Part shown: positions 9,339-17,671 of the stretch, in pieces
Position numbering within the stretch: position 1 is the first letter of the stretch
Layout of the letters: each line of letters begins with the position of its first letter
The notes under the pieces: model-generated
What the model was told of the DNA's origin: nothing
Seen by the model: only the letters and a program-made list of their open reading frames with translations
Databases searched by the model: none
Made by a program: the position numbers and the translations under genes
Assembly (NCBI GenBank): GCA_001598975.1
Contig: BBXU01000952.1
Span: forward strand, 1 to 17,671
Length of the DNA stretch: 17,671 nucleotides
Origin: Parachlorella kessleri
Taxonomy: Eukaryota; Chlorophyta; Trebouxiophyceae; Chlorellales; Chlorellaceae
Reading direction: 5' to 3'

Positions 9339-10835
9339 CTAGCAGTGCGGAGGGACCATTTCCATCACATCTCTAACATGGTGAAGCTTGTGGGCAATGA
9401 AGTACACGCCCAGCCCCTCCATCGCCACCAGCGCTATCATGAAGCCCGACAGCAGCAGCACAGCCTGCATGCACCAGAACAGGTAACGGTGCAGCTACTT
9501 CCTGTCAAGCCATGTACGCCGCTGCTCCGTTTTTGCAAGCGTTCCTATAGTACGTGGGCACTACACATGCCATACAATCAAACGGCCCAACGTTGCCACC
9601 ACAGCTGAGCCCCACAAAGGAGTTAAGGCAGTGTGCAGACACCAGCGGATGCCCACCTGCACCATCTCTCTGCGGCGAAGCTCCTCCTCCCTCTGCCGCA
9701 GGGCTGCTGTGGCTTCAGGGTCTAGTGCCTCCTGCACTAGTGCACCAGGACAGCAGGAGAGTGGGAGATTGAAGTGAAGGGTCAAAGCACGCATGCAGCA
9801 AAACAGTACGCAACAAGCATGCAGCAGGCAGATTAGGCAGCAAGCACCCATGACTTGAGGCTGGGTTCCATAAAAGGGGGCAGCCAAGCAACACATGTGG
9901 TGCTTACAACCTAACTTGCCTGTATGGACTGCTGCTGTGCCGCCAGGTGGGAAAACTGCTGCTGCAACATGGCCAGTCGCTGCTGATGCCATGCCAGTTT
10001 CCGAGCGTGCTGGTTATACTCATCCTGCACCGGCAGACGCTTGGTATAAGACAGTGCCCCTACCTGGGGGGTTCCTGGTACAGTGAGTAGTAGGGCTGCA
10101 GCTGCGCACTGCAACACTGAAATTGCTTTGTTCCTCACCAACTGCGCTTCCTGCCAGCAGAATCTCCTGCCTATGCCGTCCAGTGCCTGAGACCCATTCG
10201 AAACCCACTCCTGCGGCCGACTTTTCCGCAGAACAACCCAGAGCACACCTGCAGCGCTCGCTCCTTTTGACAGAGCACCTGTCGCCGCCACAGCAGCGCT
10301 TCACGTCGCTTGAGTTCCTCTGCTGGCAGTTGAGCCCATTCTGGATACTGCACTAGACAACAGACATAGCTGCATGGTATTCCGGCTGCCTTGTCGTGGC
10401 ACTACCCAGAGAACTGCAAGATATGCCAGGTAGCGCAGCAGCACCTGGCAAGGGGCCAGCAACCTGGCATGCGTGTCTGACCAAAACAAAAAAAAACCCT
10501 ACCTGAGCAAGAGCGGGCACTGCAGGCTGCTGTGGTTGCTCCTGGGGGGCATCTGAGTACTGGGGTAGCTGCGGGGGACTCTGCTGCTCCTCCTCTATAC
10601 CCAGTAAGTCGTCCAAGTGGCGGATCGTAACCTCTGCACGGCTTGGTACGGACCCACCGGCGTCAGCAGGACCATGTCCTGCTTGTCCAGCTGCCGAGGC
10701 CCGTGCACAGAGCTTAAGGGGCCTGCTAACGTGCAACCTTGTACAAGTCCGCACCCACGGAGGCCGTGGTGGGACCCCGGTTGGCGAGCTGAGGTGGCAG
10801 GACATCCCTTGAGCGAATGTTGCCACTACTGTCAT
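9339..10835 (-). CDS. Probable organelle-targeted coiled-coil membrane protein (unknown function)
   Basis: Exons in transcript order: 10835-10503, 10347-10279, 10024-9920, 9731-9576, 9464-9339. All four junctions are phase 0 and give 262 residues ending in TAG. The first 55 or so residues carry no acidic residue and are rich in Ser, Thr, Ala and Arg, ending near LKLCARASAAG; this looks like a chloroplast or mitochondrial transit peptide. Next come the short motif TIRHLDDLLGIEEE, a Gln/Pro-rich linker, and charged helical segments across exons 2 to 4 (ELKRREALLWRRQ, Gln-rich AWHQQRLAMLQQQ, LRQREEELRRRE). Residues 200-248 are strongly hydrophobic and probably form two membrane helices, followed by a short tail ending MVPPHC. 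Intron 9732-9919 starts with GC. I do not recognise the family. It is transcribed divergently from RPB3. The exon chain is convincing; the start codon is the first ATG of the transit-peptide exon and could move. Confidence 0.75.
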
Positions 10836-11161
10836 CTTCAGTTGTCCTAAACGGAAACTTATATGGCAAGCACAGTCTGGTTCTTGAATTTTGGGTTGAT
10901 GAGTTTACTAACCGTGACACATCAAGTTTATGTGCCTTGGCAAGCAACCGGCCTGATCGCAGACAATGTCAGGTTTATAACGTGTCTTTGAGGATTCAGG
11001 GAGTTTCTGGGCTGCATACTTTGATCAGTGACATGTTGACAGGTCTAAGCCACCCTGTAGCTTGGTTTCACTAGCTGGCCAAACTTGCACGGTTCAAGCA
11101 CGAAGAGTAAGTCACTTGGGAGTCACTTGGCAGGGGAGGCGGGGTGGCCTGGTAGTACGAC
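10836..11161. promoter_or_regulatory. Divergent intergenic region, possible shared promoter of the coiled-coil gene and RPB3
   Basis: Only 326 bases separate the two start codons, so both promoters and leaders must fit here unless upstream non-coding exons exist. A TATA-like TTTATAA lies near 10975. A 9-base direct repeat GTCACTTGG occurs twice between about 11111 and 11130, close to the RPB3 start. No factor-binding site can be named with confidence. Confidence 0.5.
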
Positions 11162-14134
11162 ATGGCACAGCCGCCCAAGGGGACCCGACGCTTTCCCAGC
11201 CTTGAAATTCGAACTCTGACTGATGACTACTGCGAGTTTGTTCTGCGGGACACAGACCCCAGCATGTCCAACGCTCTGAGGCGCATCATCTTGGCCGAAG
11301 TGAGACACCAGGCTATGGATATGGATATGTAACGAGGCTGCAGCCGACCTGCACTGAAGGCCTTGTTGGCTGCCTTGGACGTACAGCTGATACAGTCCTC
11401 ATTTATCGGAAAGGCCACATTTGTGTCACTGGCAGTTGGCGTTGTGGCGGGGACGAGACCTTATGCCCACATTGCTATTTAACCGTATTGCTGCTGCTGC
11501 CTGGCTCAGCTTGCCTTGATTTTGGCCTCCTGTTACGTGGCGGTATAGCTTTTACTCTTTGTGCCAATGTGCAGGTTCCCACCATTGCTATTGAACTCGT
11601 TGAGATTGAGACCAACACCACGGTGCTCAACGATGAGTTCTTGGCACACCGGTTGGGCCTTATACCACTGGTCAGCAAAGCGGTGCACAACATGAAGTCC
11701 ATCTACGAGGCCACAGAGGATGAGGACTGGATAGACGTGACCTTCTCGCTAGACGTCAGGTAGGAATGAGCTGCTCGTGGTCTTGGGGCATTACATTTGA
11801 AACTTCGGGGATAGGGCTGCAGGGCAAGGTGCTAGCTAACCTGTAAGGGTGGTGGCAAGCTGCAAGAGGAGTCTAGGGTAGACTAGTATGTCGGCAGGGA
11901 GGGCGAGCCTGTCGGCTGCAGCTAAGGAGGGGTATCGGGCGGCAGTGCCTGGAGGCCGCTGCTTGGTCCTGTTTAGCTCATGCTGGGTGGGGTGTCTTTT
12001 GCCCCACTTGTTGTGGGCTTGAACGAGTTGGCGGGCGATGCTGTATGGATTTGTGCCCGGCAGAGACAAGTGAGGGAGTGGGTTATCTCTCCCGAACTGT
12101 TAACAATTGAGGTATCTTCCGCCCGCTAGCAAGGCCTCTGCCCAGGATGCTGCACCTTGGTGCAGGTGTACCTCGGAGGACACCATGGATGTGACCAGCG
12201 ATGACTTGCAGCTTGACCCCATGCACCAGGGTGAGGCAGTGCAGTGCTGCTCTTTAAGCCTCCGCCGCTCCCGCCATGTGGGAGCATCACCTCTTGCTGG
12301 CTCCCTATAGCAGCGAGGGCGGCGAACGCGTTGGGTTTTTGCTGCGAGTCCTGCCCTGGGCCCCTGGCTGGCTGTGCGCCTGGGCGATAAGTCTGCGCTC
12401 AGAAAGCAGTGCCCATAAGTGCCGCTCTTCTGAATCCTGCCGCATTGGCACTACCATTCCCATGCTACAGCTGGGTCCAAGCTTGAGATGCCTAGTGAAG
12501 CATTGCTCTTGCAGATGTGACGCCGGTTGGCTATTACTCCCGGAACCTAGATCAGCGGCCAGCCCAGCACCGGCCGGTGCTGCTCGTGAAGATGCGCAAG
12601 GGGCAGGAGCTCAAGCTGAAAGCCATCGCGCGCAAGGGTGAGCCGGTGGACAGGGGTGCTTGGCAATGATTTTTGGTTTGCAGGGAAGGTGGGAGAGCCG
12701 GGTGTCCTTGCTGTCTCGGAAGGTCGTTATGCATGTGCATTTACACCTTAGATGGCGATCAGCCTCGCCTGCTAGCACACGCTGTATATGAGAGTCGCCA
12801 AGTGCCCAGCCTGCGCGGCCCTCCCAGGGTGGCATAGTAAGGCTGCACATAACCCCTGCTGCTCTTGGCATAAGCCTGGGCGGCACCGGGTGCCAGATTT
12901 GGTGGCCTTGGGACTATACCTGCAGCGTACAAACCTCAGCTGCATGTCCACGCTTGCTTACTGGCAACGGTGCCCAGTATGCCTCCCTTGCATTACCTCA
13001 TCTTCGGCTATACCTAGTCTTTTGCATGCCCCATTTCTTGCTAGCTCCCCCCCTCCTGCAGGCATCGGCAAGGATCATGCCAAGTGGCAGCCTGTGGCCA
13101 CTGTCAGCATGCAATACCAGCCAGAGATTACGCTGAACCACGGTCTACTTGACACGCTCAGCGACGAGCAGAAACAGGAGTGGGTGGATGCGGACCCTCG
13201 GAAAACGTTCCGCTACAACCCCCTCACACGACGGGTGGGTTGGATCCAGCGCCGCTGGTACATATGCATTTCTGCCGGAATTGCTGATGGGGTGTCATGG
13301 GGTGTCGATGAGTTGGCCCTCAGCCTTGGCCAAGCTATCAAAGCATGCGCAGCATTTGAACAATGGGCGGTCCAGTGACAATGGCTAGCTAGCTCTGCAT
13401 TGTGGCTTTTGCCTCTGCCAGTCATCGTTGCTACTCCTCAGATCAGCTGCTCTCAGCAGCAAGTTGTTTCTCTATTTGACAGGGCTTACTCCTGGCAACA
13501 AGCACCACAGGGGTTGAAGCTCCTGACACAAACAGCAGACACATGCCTAGCACATGCAGGTGGAGGTACAAAACCCTGAGCTGTATCAATATGACGGGGA
13601 TGTGATAGCCAAAGCCGAAGAGTTGGGCAAGCCAGGCCTTGTGGACATCCGACAGAGAACGGTGGGTGGCGGTTGCTGGCCACAAGCAGCGGCCGGGTCT
13701 GCTGCAGCGCGGCAGCGCGGAGGGCATTACGCAGATCTAGCCCGATCGCAAGCGGGTGTGCTGTTTGCTTGTGTGAGCCACTTTCACGGCTCACTTTCAC
13801 GGCTCACTTCCAAGAAGACCCCTAGAGGCTGCTGACTGCTGATGAGGGCCTCTGGCTTCGGGGTTCGCCGCGTCACGGCTGTGCCTCCCTCCCGCCGCTG
13901 GTTCTGACTGCTGGGGTCATGGCTGGCTACTGACGGCTGCTGCGGTGCTGTGTTGTGCAACTTCAGGATGTGGCCATCTTTCGGGTGGAGTCGACGGGGG
14001 CCTTGCCGCCCGACGAGATCATCCGCATCGCGCTGGAGGTGCTGCAGCGCAAGATCACCAACATCAAGACGGCGCTGCATGGGGAGGAGCAGCTGCTGGA
14101 TGGAGGTGCTGATGGGGGCATGCTACTGCAGTGA
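11162..14134 (+). CDS. RPB3: DNA-directed RNA polymerase II subunit RPB3
   Basis: Third-largest subunit of RNA polymerase II; in the nucleus it pairs with RPB11 as the alpha-like platform for assembly. Exons: 11162-11299, 11575-11759, 12130-12230, 12515-12637, 13062-13234, 13560-13661, 13967-14134, giving 329 residues, the normal family length. Family signatures are [70 protein letters not shown] and GKPGLVDI. The C-terminal dimerisation helix is [25 protein letters not shown] and the rest match plant NRPB3 rather than the Pol I/III homologue RPAC1. The oddity is the small insertion domain: the usual four-cysteine zinc site is absent and an acidic stretch [10 protein letters not shown] (residues 91-100) takes its place within one continuous exon. 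All six introns are GT-AG. The start is the first ATG upstream of the conserved region and gives a plausible N-terminus. Confidence 0.95.
13781..13806 (+). repeat. Two perfect 13-bp tandem repeats in an RPB3 intron
   Basis: The unit CTTTCACGGCTCA occurs at 13781-13793 and 13794-13806, with the start of a third copy. It overlaps a small inverted repeat (GTGAGCC with GGCTCAC). A minor intronic repeat with no evident role. Confidence 0.8.
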
Positions 14135-15188
14135 ACAGCACTGCTGCGCAGGTGGTGAGGCGGCCGTGGGAAATGGGTGCGCTGGCGCCGAGAGCTGGTC
14201 TTGGCTTGTTTGGCGTGGGGCGGCACTTGTGTTTGTGTCGGCGCTTGTCTTGGTGGCGGGGCTTCTCGACCGTGACTTGGAGAGCTCCTTGTGTTGTATT
14301 GCCTGACTAGGCAGGGTAGCAGCAGCTGGTTGGTTGGCATGGAACATGGCGGAAGGGTAAAGCATCCAAACTGGCTGCCACAATAGCTTACCCTTGTTGC
14401 ACAGGCTGTGGGGATGCTTTGGTAGAGGGGTTCCGCCCTTGTTGACAGCGTGGCAAGTGGTCGTTGGAAGCTAGCATGCGCTACATGGGGAAACAACACC
14501 ATGGTCCGGGCAGTGCTTGCACTGCTGTAGTTGTCTGGGCTGGCAACTTGAAACGCTTGCTGAACTCTGGGCTTCCACAGGTGTGGTCAGCTCGAATGGC
14601 TACTTCTCTTGTTTACCCGATTTTGGACGAACAGGAAGAAGTCAGTGCCTGGCTTGACTTACTGGCCTTGCAAACTGTGAAGCAAGGGATGAATCGGGGT
14701 TGTGCAGTACAGTTCAGGGCCAGCAGGCGCGCCGGCCAAGGGGCGCGCTGTCATGACCCTGTCATGGACCCCTGAACCCCACCGTGCCCCAGGCCACTGC
14801 TTTCGCAGATCATCTGCACTTCAGGGATGGATTCTCATTAGTTTGCTTCCCAGTTCTAGTCTAAGGCCATGATGTCAGATAGTCATGCCGGCTTGTGGTC
14901 TGATGTATGAGGTAAAGGGCGCAACGATTGCCTCATAGCTGTTCTCTTCCGGCTCGCAATAGACAGCTGCCGCGCCTGACCGGCTGCTGGCAGGGCCCTC
15001 CAGCAGCATGGCACCCTCACAGACAGTTGTTGACACCCTTGGGGCCCTTGGAGGTCAGTGAAAGTCAGCATAGCACTCAGTGCCAGTGCAGGTTTTGGTG
15101 CCGTGGATAGGTGAGGCTGCAGGCTGGCGCATGCCAGGTATCTATTGCAGTCTTGCAGCATGGCCGCGCACTGGGACTGGCATAGTAT
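14135..15188. other. Intergenic region between RPB3 and the PQ-loop gene
   Basis: About 1.05 kb with no supported gene. It presumably holds the RPB3 3' UTR and the promoter of the PQ-loop gene. Open frames of about 100 codons (for example 14464-14775) have no recognisable similarity and are not flanked by convincing splice sites. No TGTAA polyadenylation signal was found after the RPB3 stop. Confidence 0.6.
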
Positions 15189-15213
15189 ATGCTCTCCAGT
15201 TCTAACACAGTGA
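15160..15213 (+). promoter_or_regulatory. Possible upstream ORF overlapping the PQ-loop start codon
   Basis: An ATG at 15160 opens 17 codons plus a stop in a different frame and overlaps the proposed start at 15189. If the transcript begins upstream of it, it could lower translation of the main frame. It could equally be a leader removed by splicing or lie before the transcription start. Confidence 0.3.
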
Positions 15214-16220
15214 AAGCTGCCACTGCTTACATGCTAAGCGCCTTTGTAGGTGGCACATGGGCGTGCATGATGATGCCTCAGCTGTATAAACTCTACAAAA
15301 CGAAGAGGGCACACGACATAAGCCTGGGCTTCCTCATCCTTTACCAAATTGGGGCCTTGCTCATGTGCCTCTATCTGTACTTTGAGAAAGCTTGGGTTGC
15401 ATGGATATGCCTGCTAGTAGAGATGGGTAAGTTGTGAGCCCCTCGCTTTCATGCACTCTTGGTTAACACAGCTTGAGATTTCAACCTGCGGACATCAACA
15501 CGCAACTGGACCAACTGGTGGCACTCTGGTGTATCCCTCGCCTTGCGTAGAGCTTTCAGGCTTTTGCTGTAGGTGGTTGTGTACGGACTCGGGGGGTTGG
15601 CAACAGCTTGTCCTACATGCTCGGCTGCAGCCAGCATGAACAGCAGCCCTTGCCATGGACATAACATGAAGGCAGTGTGCTGCAGGCCTGCTGCTCATCA
15701 CCATGTGCGCCAAGCTATATTGTGACTATCTTGGACCGTGCAGTCAGCGCGCGATGCGCGAGAAGGCGGCAGCAGAAGCGGAGGACAGCAACCTGCACCG
15801 GCCTTCCGGGGTTGAGGTCCAGGCCATGAACAGGTATTATGCCTGCAAGTGGTGAGGCAGCAGCAGCAAGCCCAAGCAGAGGCTGCTGCTGCTGCACCCA
15901 TCTGTGCTGAACCCTGCTTGGCGAGCTACTGGCAACAGTTCGACCGCTTGTGTGTCACTCTTTGACCTGGCATGGTTGCCAGGTGCCTGGTAGTTATACA
16001 CGGTTGAGGTATACCATGCATTCGTTGTCTACACTTTTGGCGTGTGTTGGTCTGCTGCAGGCGCAGCAGTGTTAGTGGGGACGAGGCACCTTGCGACGCT
16101 GAGAGAGGCGGCGGGCCCCATGCGGGAATACATCACCGCAACGGCGCAGGAGGAGGGGTGGCAGGGGTAGCCCTTTCTGGCGGCTCAGAGGGCGTGCGGC
16201 AAAGGGGTGCTTATGCGTAG
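15189..16220 (+). CDS. Single PQ-loop (SemiSWEET-like) three-helix membrane protein
   Basis: Exons 15189-15426, 15686-15833 and 16061-16220 give 181 residues with phases 1 and 2 at the junctions and a TAG stop. Helix 1 (about residues 13-32) contains the defining Pro-Gln pair at 30-31, followed by LYKLYKTKRAHDISLGFLILYQIG. Helix 2 is about residues 45-64 and helix 3 about 68-93. This order, with the PQ in helix 1 and a T-x-x-x-x-DIS-x-G turn before helix 2, is that of one MtN3/SWEET triple-helix bundle, the SemiSWEET size class that moves sugars as a dimer in bacteria. Eukaryotic SWEETs and lysosomal PQ-loop proteins normally carry two bundles and seven helices. After helix 3 comes a hydrophilic tail of about 85 residues with RRSS and Gly-rich, presumably disordered sequence. 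Substrate and membrane are unknown. An upstream coding exon cannot be excluded, but an in-frame TAG lies two codons before the chosen ATG. Confidence 0.82.
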
Positions 16221-17076
16221 GTGGAAATTTAGAGTCACAACATCGGCTAATATTTGATTAACATCATAGCTGGTTCAAGTCTTGTATGTGACGACTTTGG
16301 TGGGCGTCAATGGTTTGGTTGGGGCGGGTCCAGGATATCTCCTCATCTTCCCAAGGCCATTTGGGGTGCCCTACTGCCTTCGGAAGAACCATCTCGCTAG
16401 GGGACTGAGCAATGTCCAGAGAATATAACGAGCGGCCTTTCTGTTCAGGATCAGACTCGTCACCTCCATGGCCAGGTGGACCTTAGAAAAGCGTCAGAAC
16501 CTGTGAGCAGGCAGCATGGCAAAGCCTCTCCAGCTTCTTGGGCACATGGCAGCTGTGGAGACTGTTATTGTCACCCATGCAGGCGGCTTCAGCAAGCCTA
16601 GAGTCCAAGCACCTGTGGCCAGGCTCCCTGTGTAGGAAGCAACATAGCCAGAGACGTGCTTGAGCACACTGGGTGGTTGTGGACTGAAGCAGGCCAATCA
16701 CTCTGCTTAACTCCAATGAACGCTCACCTGGGTGCTCACTAGCGGGTGCTAGCGCCCCTAGCAAAAAACTCTCCAGGGCGTTGCATAATGTGTAAACCAT
16801 ATGCCCAGCAAGATGCAATCCACCATGTGCTGGGCCGCGCAGGTCGGCTACCAATCTGGCTTCTTGCCAGGCACATGAAGTCAATGGCCGCTTCCGTCTG
16901 TTATTTGAAACTTCCCCAGTCTTCTTCTCGCTCCCTGTGGCTCCTTCAGGTCCCTTCCAACGCCTCAGGTATGAAAGGAGCCTGCAGGAGGCCATGGCAC
17001 AGCACCAACGAATCACCCTCAGCCCAAGGCTTGGACAGCAGAAGCTTGCAGCAGATAGCCTTACAACCCAGCAGCC
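16221..17076. other. Intergenic region between the PQ-loop gene and the secreted-protein gene
   Basis: About 860 bases. A TGTAA at 16791-16795 could be a polyadenylation signal but lies some 570 bases after the PQ-loop stop. A long open frame on the minus strand (16483-17016, 177 codons) has mixed third-base composition and no recognisable motif, so it is not called as a gene. The rest presumably holds the upstream gene's 3' UTR and the promoter of the next gene. Confidence 0.5.
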
Positions 17077-17656
17077 ATGTTCAAGGCCCTTGCTACTGTG
17101 GGGCTGCTGGCCAGCCTTCTGGCTGTCATGACATCAAGGTGAGCACAAACAACACAACATGCGGCCTTTGCTGCTAGAGGTGTTGTTTGTTTCACAGCGC
17201 CCGCCGAAAGGGGATTTGCTACCGACACTCAGACATTGCGCTTCATCAACAGCAGTGTTGAACTCTTGTAAAGATGTTGAAATATTGTCTTTGTTGCTCT
17301 TGCTGCAGGGCTGCTGGTAAGGGATGCTGGTGATGCAGTCAGCGGCCTGCTAATGTCACAAGGGCAGCTGCTTCCGGTTACAAGCCCATACAAAGTTGCA
17401 GCAAGTTGGACCTGCTGCTTGTAGACATGCCAGGGAGCACTGTGAATTGCATACGCCTGTCAACCCTTCCGTGCGCGAAGGAAACTTGAACCAGCTCGTT
17501 CAACTGATTAAGCTGACTGGAACCTCTCAACCTGTGTGCTGCCTTTGCTTTGGCGCAGCAGCCAGCCCCAGCCCCGACCCTTTCGCCAACATCAACGCCA
17601 TGATCAACCAGGCTGCCCAGGCCAACAACAACGCCGTCATTGGCACCAACACAGCG
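17077..17656 (+). CDS. Probable secreted protein, 3' partial (unknown function)
   Basis: ATG at 17077 opens a classic signal peptide, MFKALATVGLLASLLAVMTS, which ends at a GTGAGC donor at 17139 in phase 2. The last exon in the window, about 17562-17656, encodes SPSPDPFANINAMINQ and a following Asn/Ala-rich stretch, ending at another GTGAGC donor; nearly every codon ends in C or G, which favours this frame over the open alternative. That frame needs a phase-1 junction, so the first exon cannot join it directly. An 8-nt exon at 17309-17316, between a ctgctgcag acceptor and a GTAAGG donor, repairs the phase exactly. The product would enter the secretory pathway. The gene continues past the window edge and I do not recognise the family. 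Confidence 0.6.
17309..17316 (+). other. Possible 8-nt micro-exon
   Basis: GGCTGCTG lies directly between a pyrimidine-rich cttgctgcag acceptor and a GTAAGG donor. It takes phase 2 from the signal-peptide exon and hands phase 1 to the next exon, adding Arg-Ala-Ala. It is supported only by splice sites and phase arithmetic. Confidence 0.45.
17556..17561 (+). promoter_or_regulatory. NAGNAG tandem splice acceptor
   Basis: CAGCAG directly precedes the last exon in the window, so splicing may use either AG (after 17558 or after 17561). Both keep the frame and differ by a single alanine after the signal-peptide region. Confidence 0.5.
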
Positions 17657-17671
17657 GTGAGCCCTGGGTTT

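Noticed and set aside
13771..13806. Direct and inverted 13-bp repeats as a transposon end
   Set aside because: Too short, with no second end or target-site duplication; simplest explanation is replication slippage in an intron.
11162..14134. Reading the polymerase gene as RPAC1 (Pol I/III subunit)
   Set aside because: The [15 protein letters not shown] block, GIGKDHAKW and the C-terminal half match RPB3/NRPB3; RPAC1 differs in these blocks.
14464..14775. Open frame of about 100 codons between RPB3 and the PQ-loop gene
   Set aside because: No family likeness or exon-like codon bias, and no convincing splice partners; probably chance in GC-rich DNA.
16483..17016. 177-codon open frame on the minus strand
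   Set aside because: The longest open frame in its region, but third-base composition is mixed, no motif or membrane signal is evident, and it overlaps the probable promoter of the secreted-protein gene.

Overview
The window looks like nuclear DNA of a green alga, most likely a Chlorella-like trebouxiophyte. The genes are cut into many short exons by introns of roughly 100-450 bases. Exons prefer G or C at third codon positions, and the two recognisable enzyme and polymerase proteins read most like their plant and algal relatives. No bacterial operon, IS element, CRISPR array or convincing tRNA was seen. The genus is inference. The gene models were built by hand from splice sites, reading-frame continuity and family similarity.

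Layout. (1) Bases 191-4320, plus strand: the 3' twelve exons of a biosynthetic threonine deaminase; its N-terminus lies upstream of the window. (2) 5028-7971, plus strand: a 452-residue protein with one N-terminal membrane segment followed by six copies of a four-cysteine repeat of about 69 residues. Each repeat is one phase 1-1 exon, and five of the six are exactly 207 nt. One intron carries a near-perfect 68-bp hairpin. (3) 7972-9338: no gene seen; the 3' ends of genes 2 and 3 converge here. (4) 9339-10835, minus strand: a five-exon, 262-residue protein with a probable organelle transit peptide, charged coiled-coil segments and a hydrophobic C-terminus. (5) 10836-11161: short divergent intergenic region. 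(6) 11162-14134, plus strand: seven-exon RPB3, the third-largest subunit of RNA polymerase II, with its usual zinc-binding cysteines missing. (7) 15189-16220, plus strand: three-exon, 181-residue protein with a single PQ-loop triple-helix bundle, resembling SemiSWEET. (8) 17077 to the window edge, plus strand: the first exons of a gene for a probable secreted protein, apparently including an 8-nt micro-exon.

The genes do not form an obvious pathway; this is ordinary eukaryotic gene order. What stands out genome-wide is splicing. Seven of the 33 introns modelled here begin with GC instead of GT (GCAAGT or GCAAGC), and each is required to keep the frame and the family alignment. The other items worth a second look are the six-repeat protein, the intronic hairpin, the RPB3 without its zinc site and the single-bundle PQ-loop protein.
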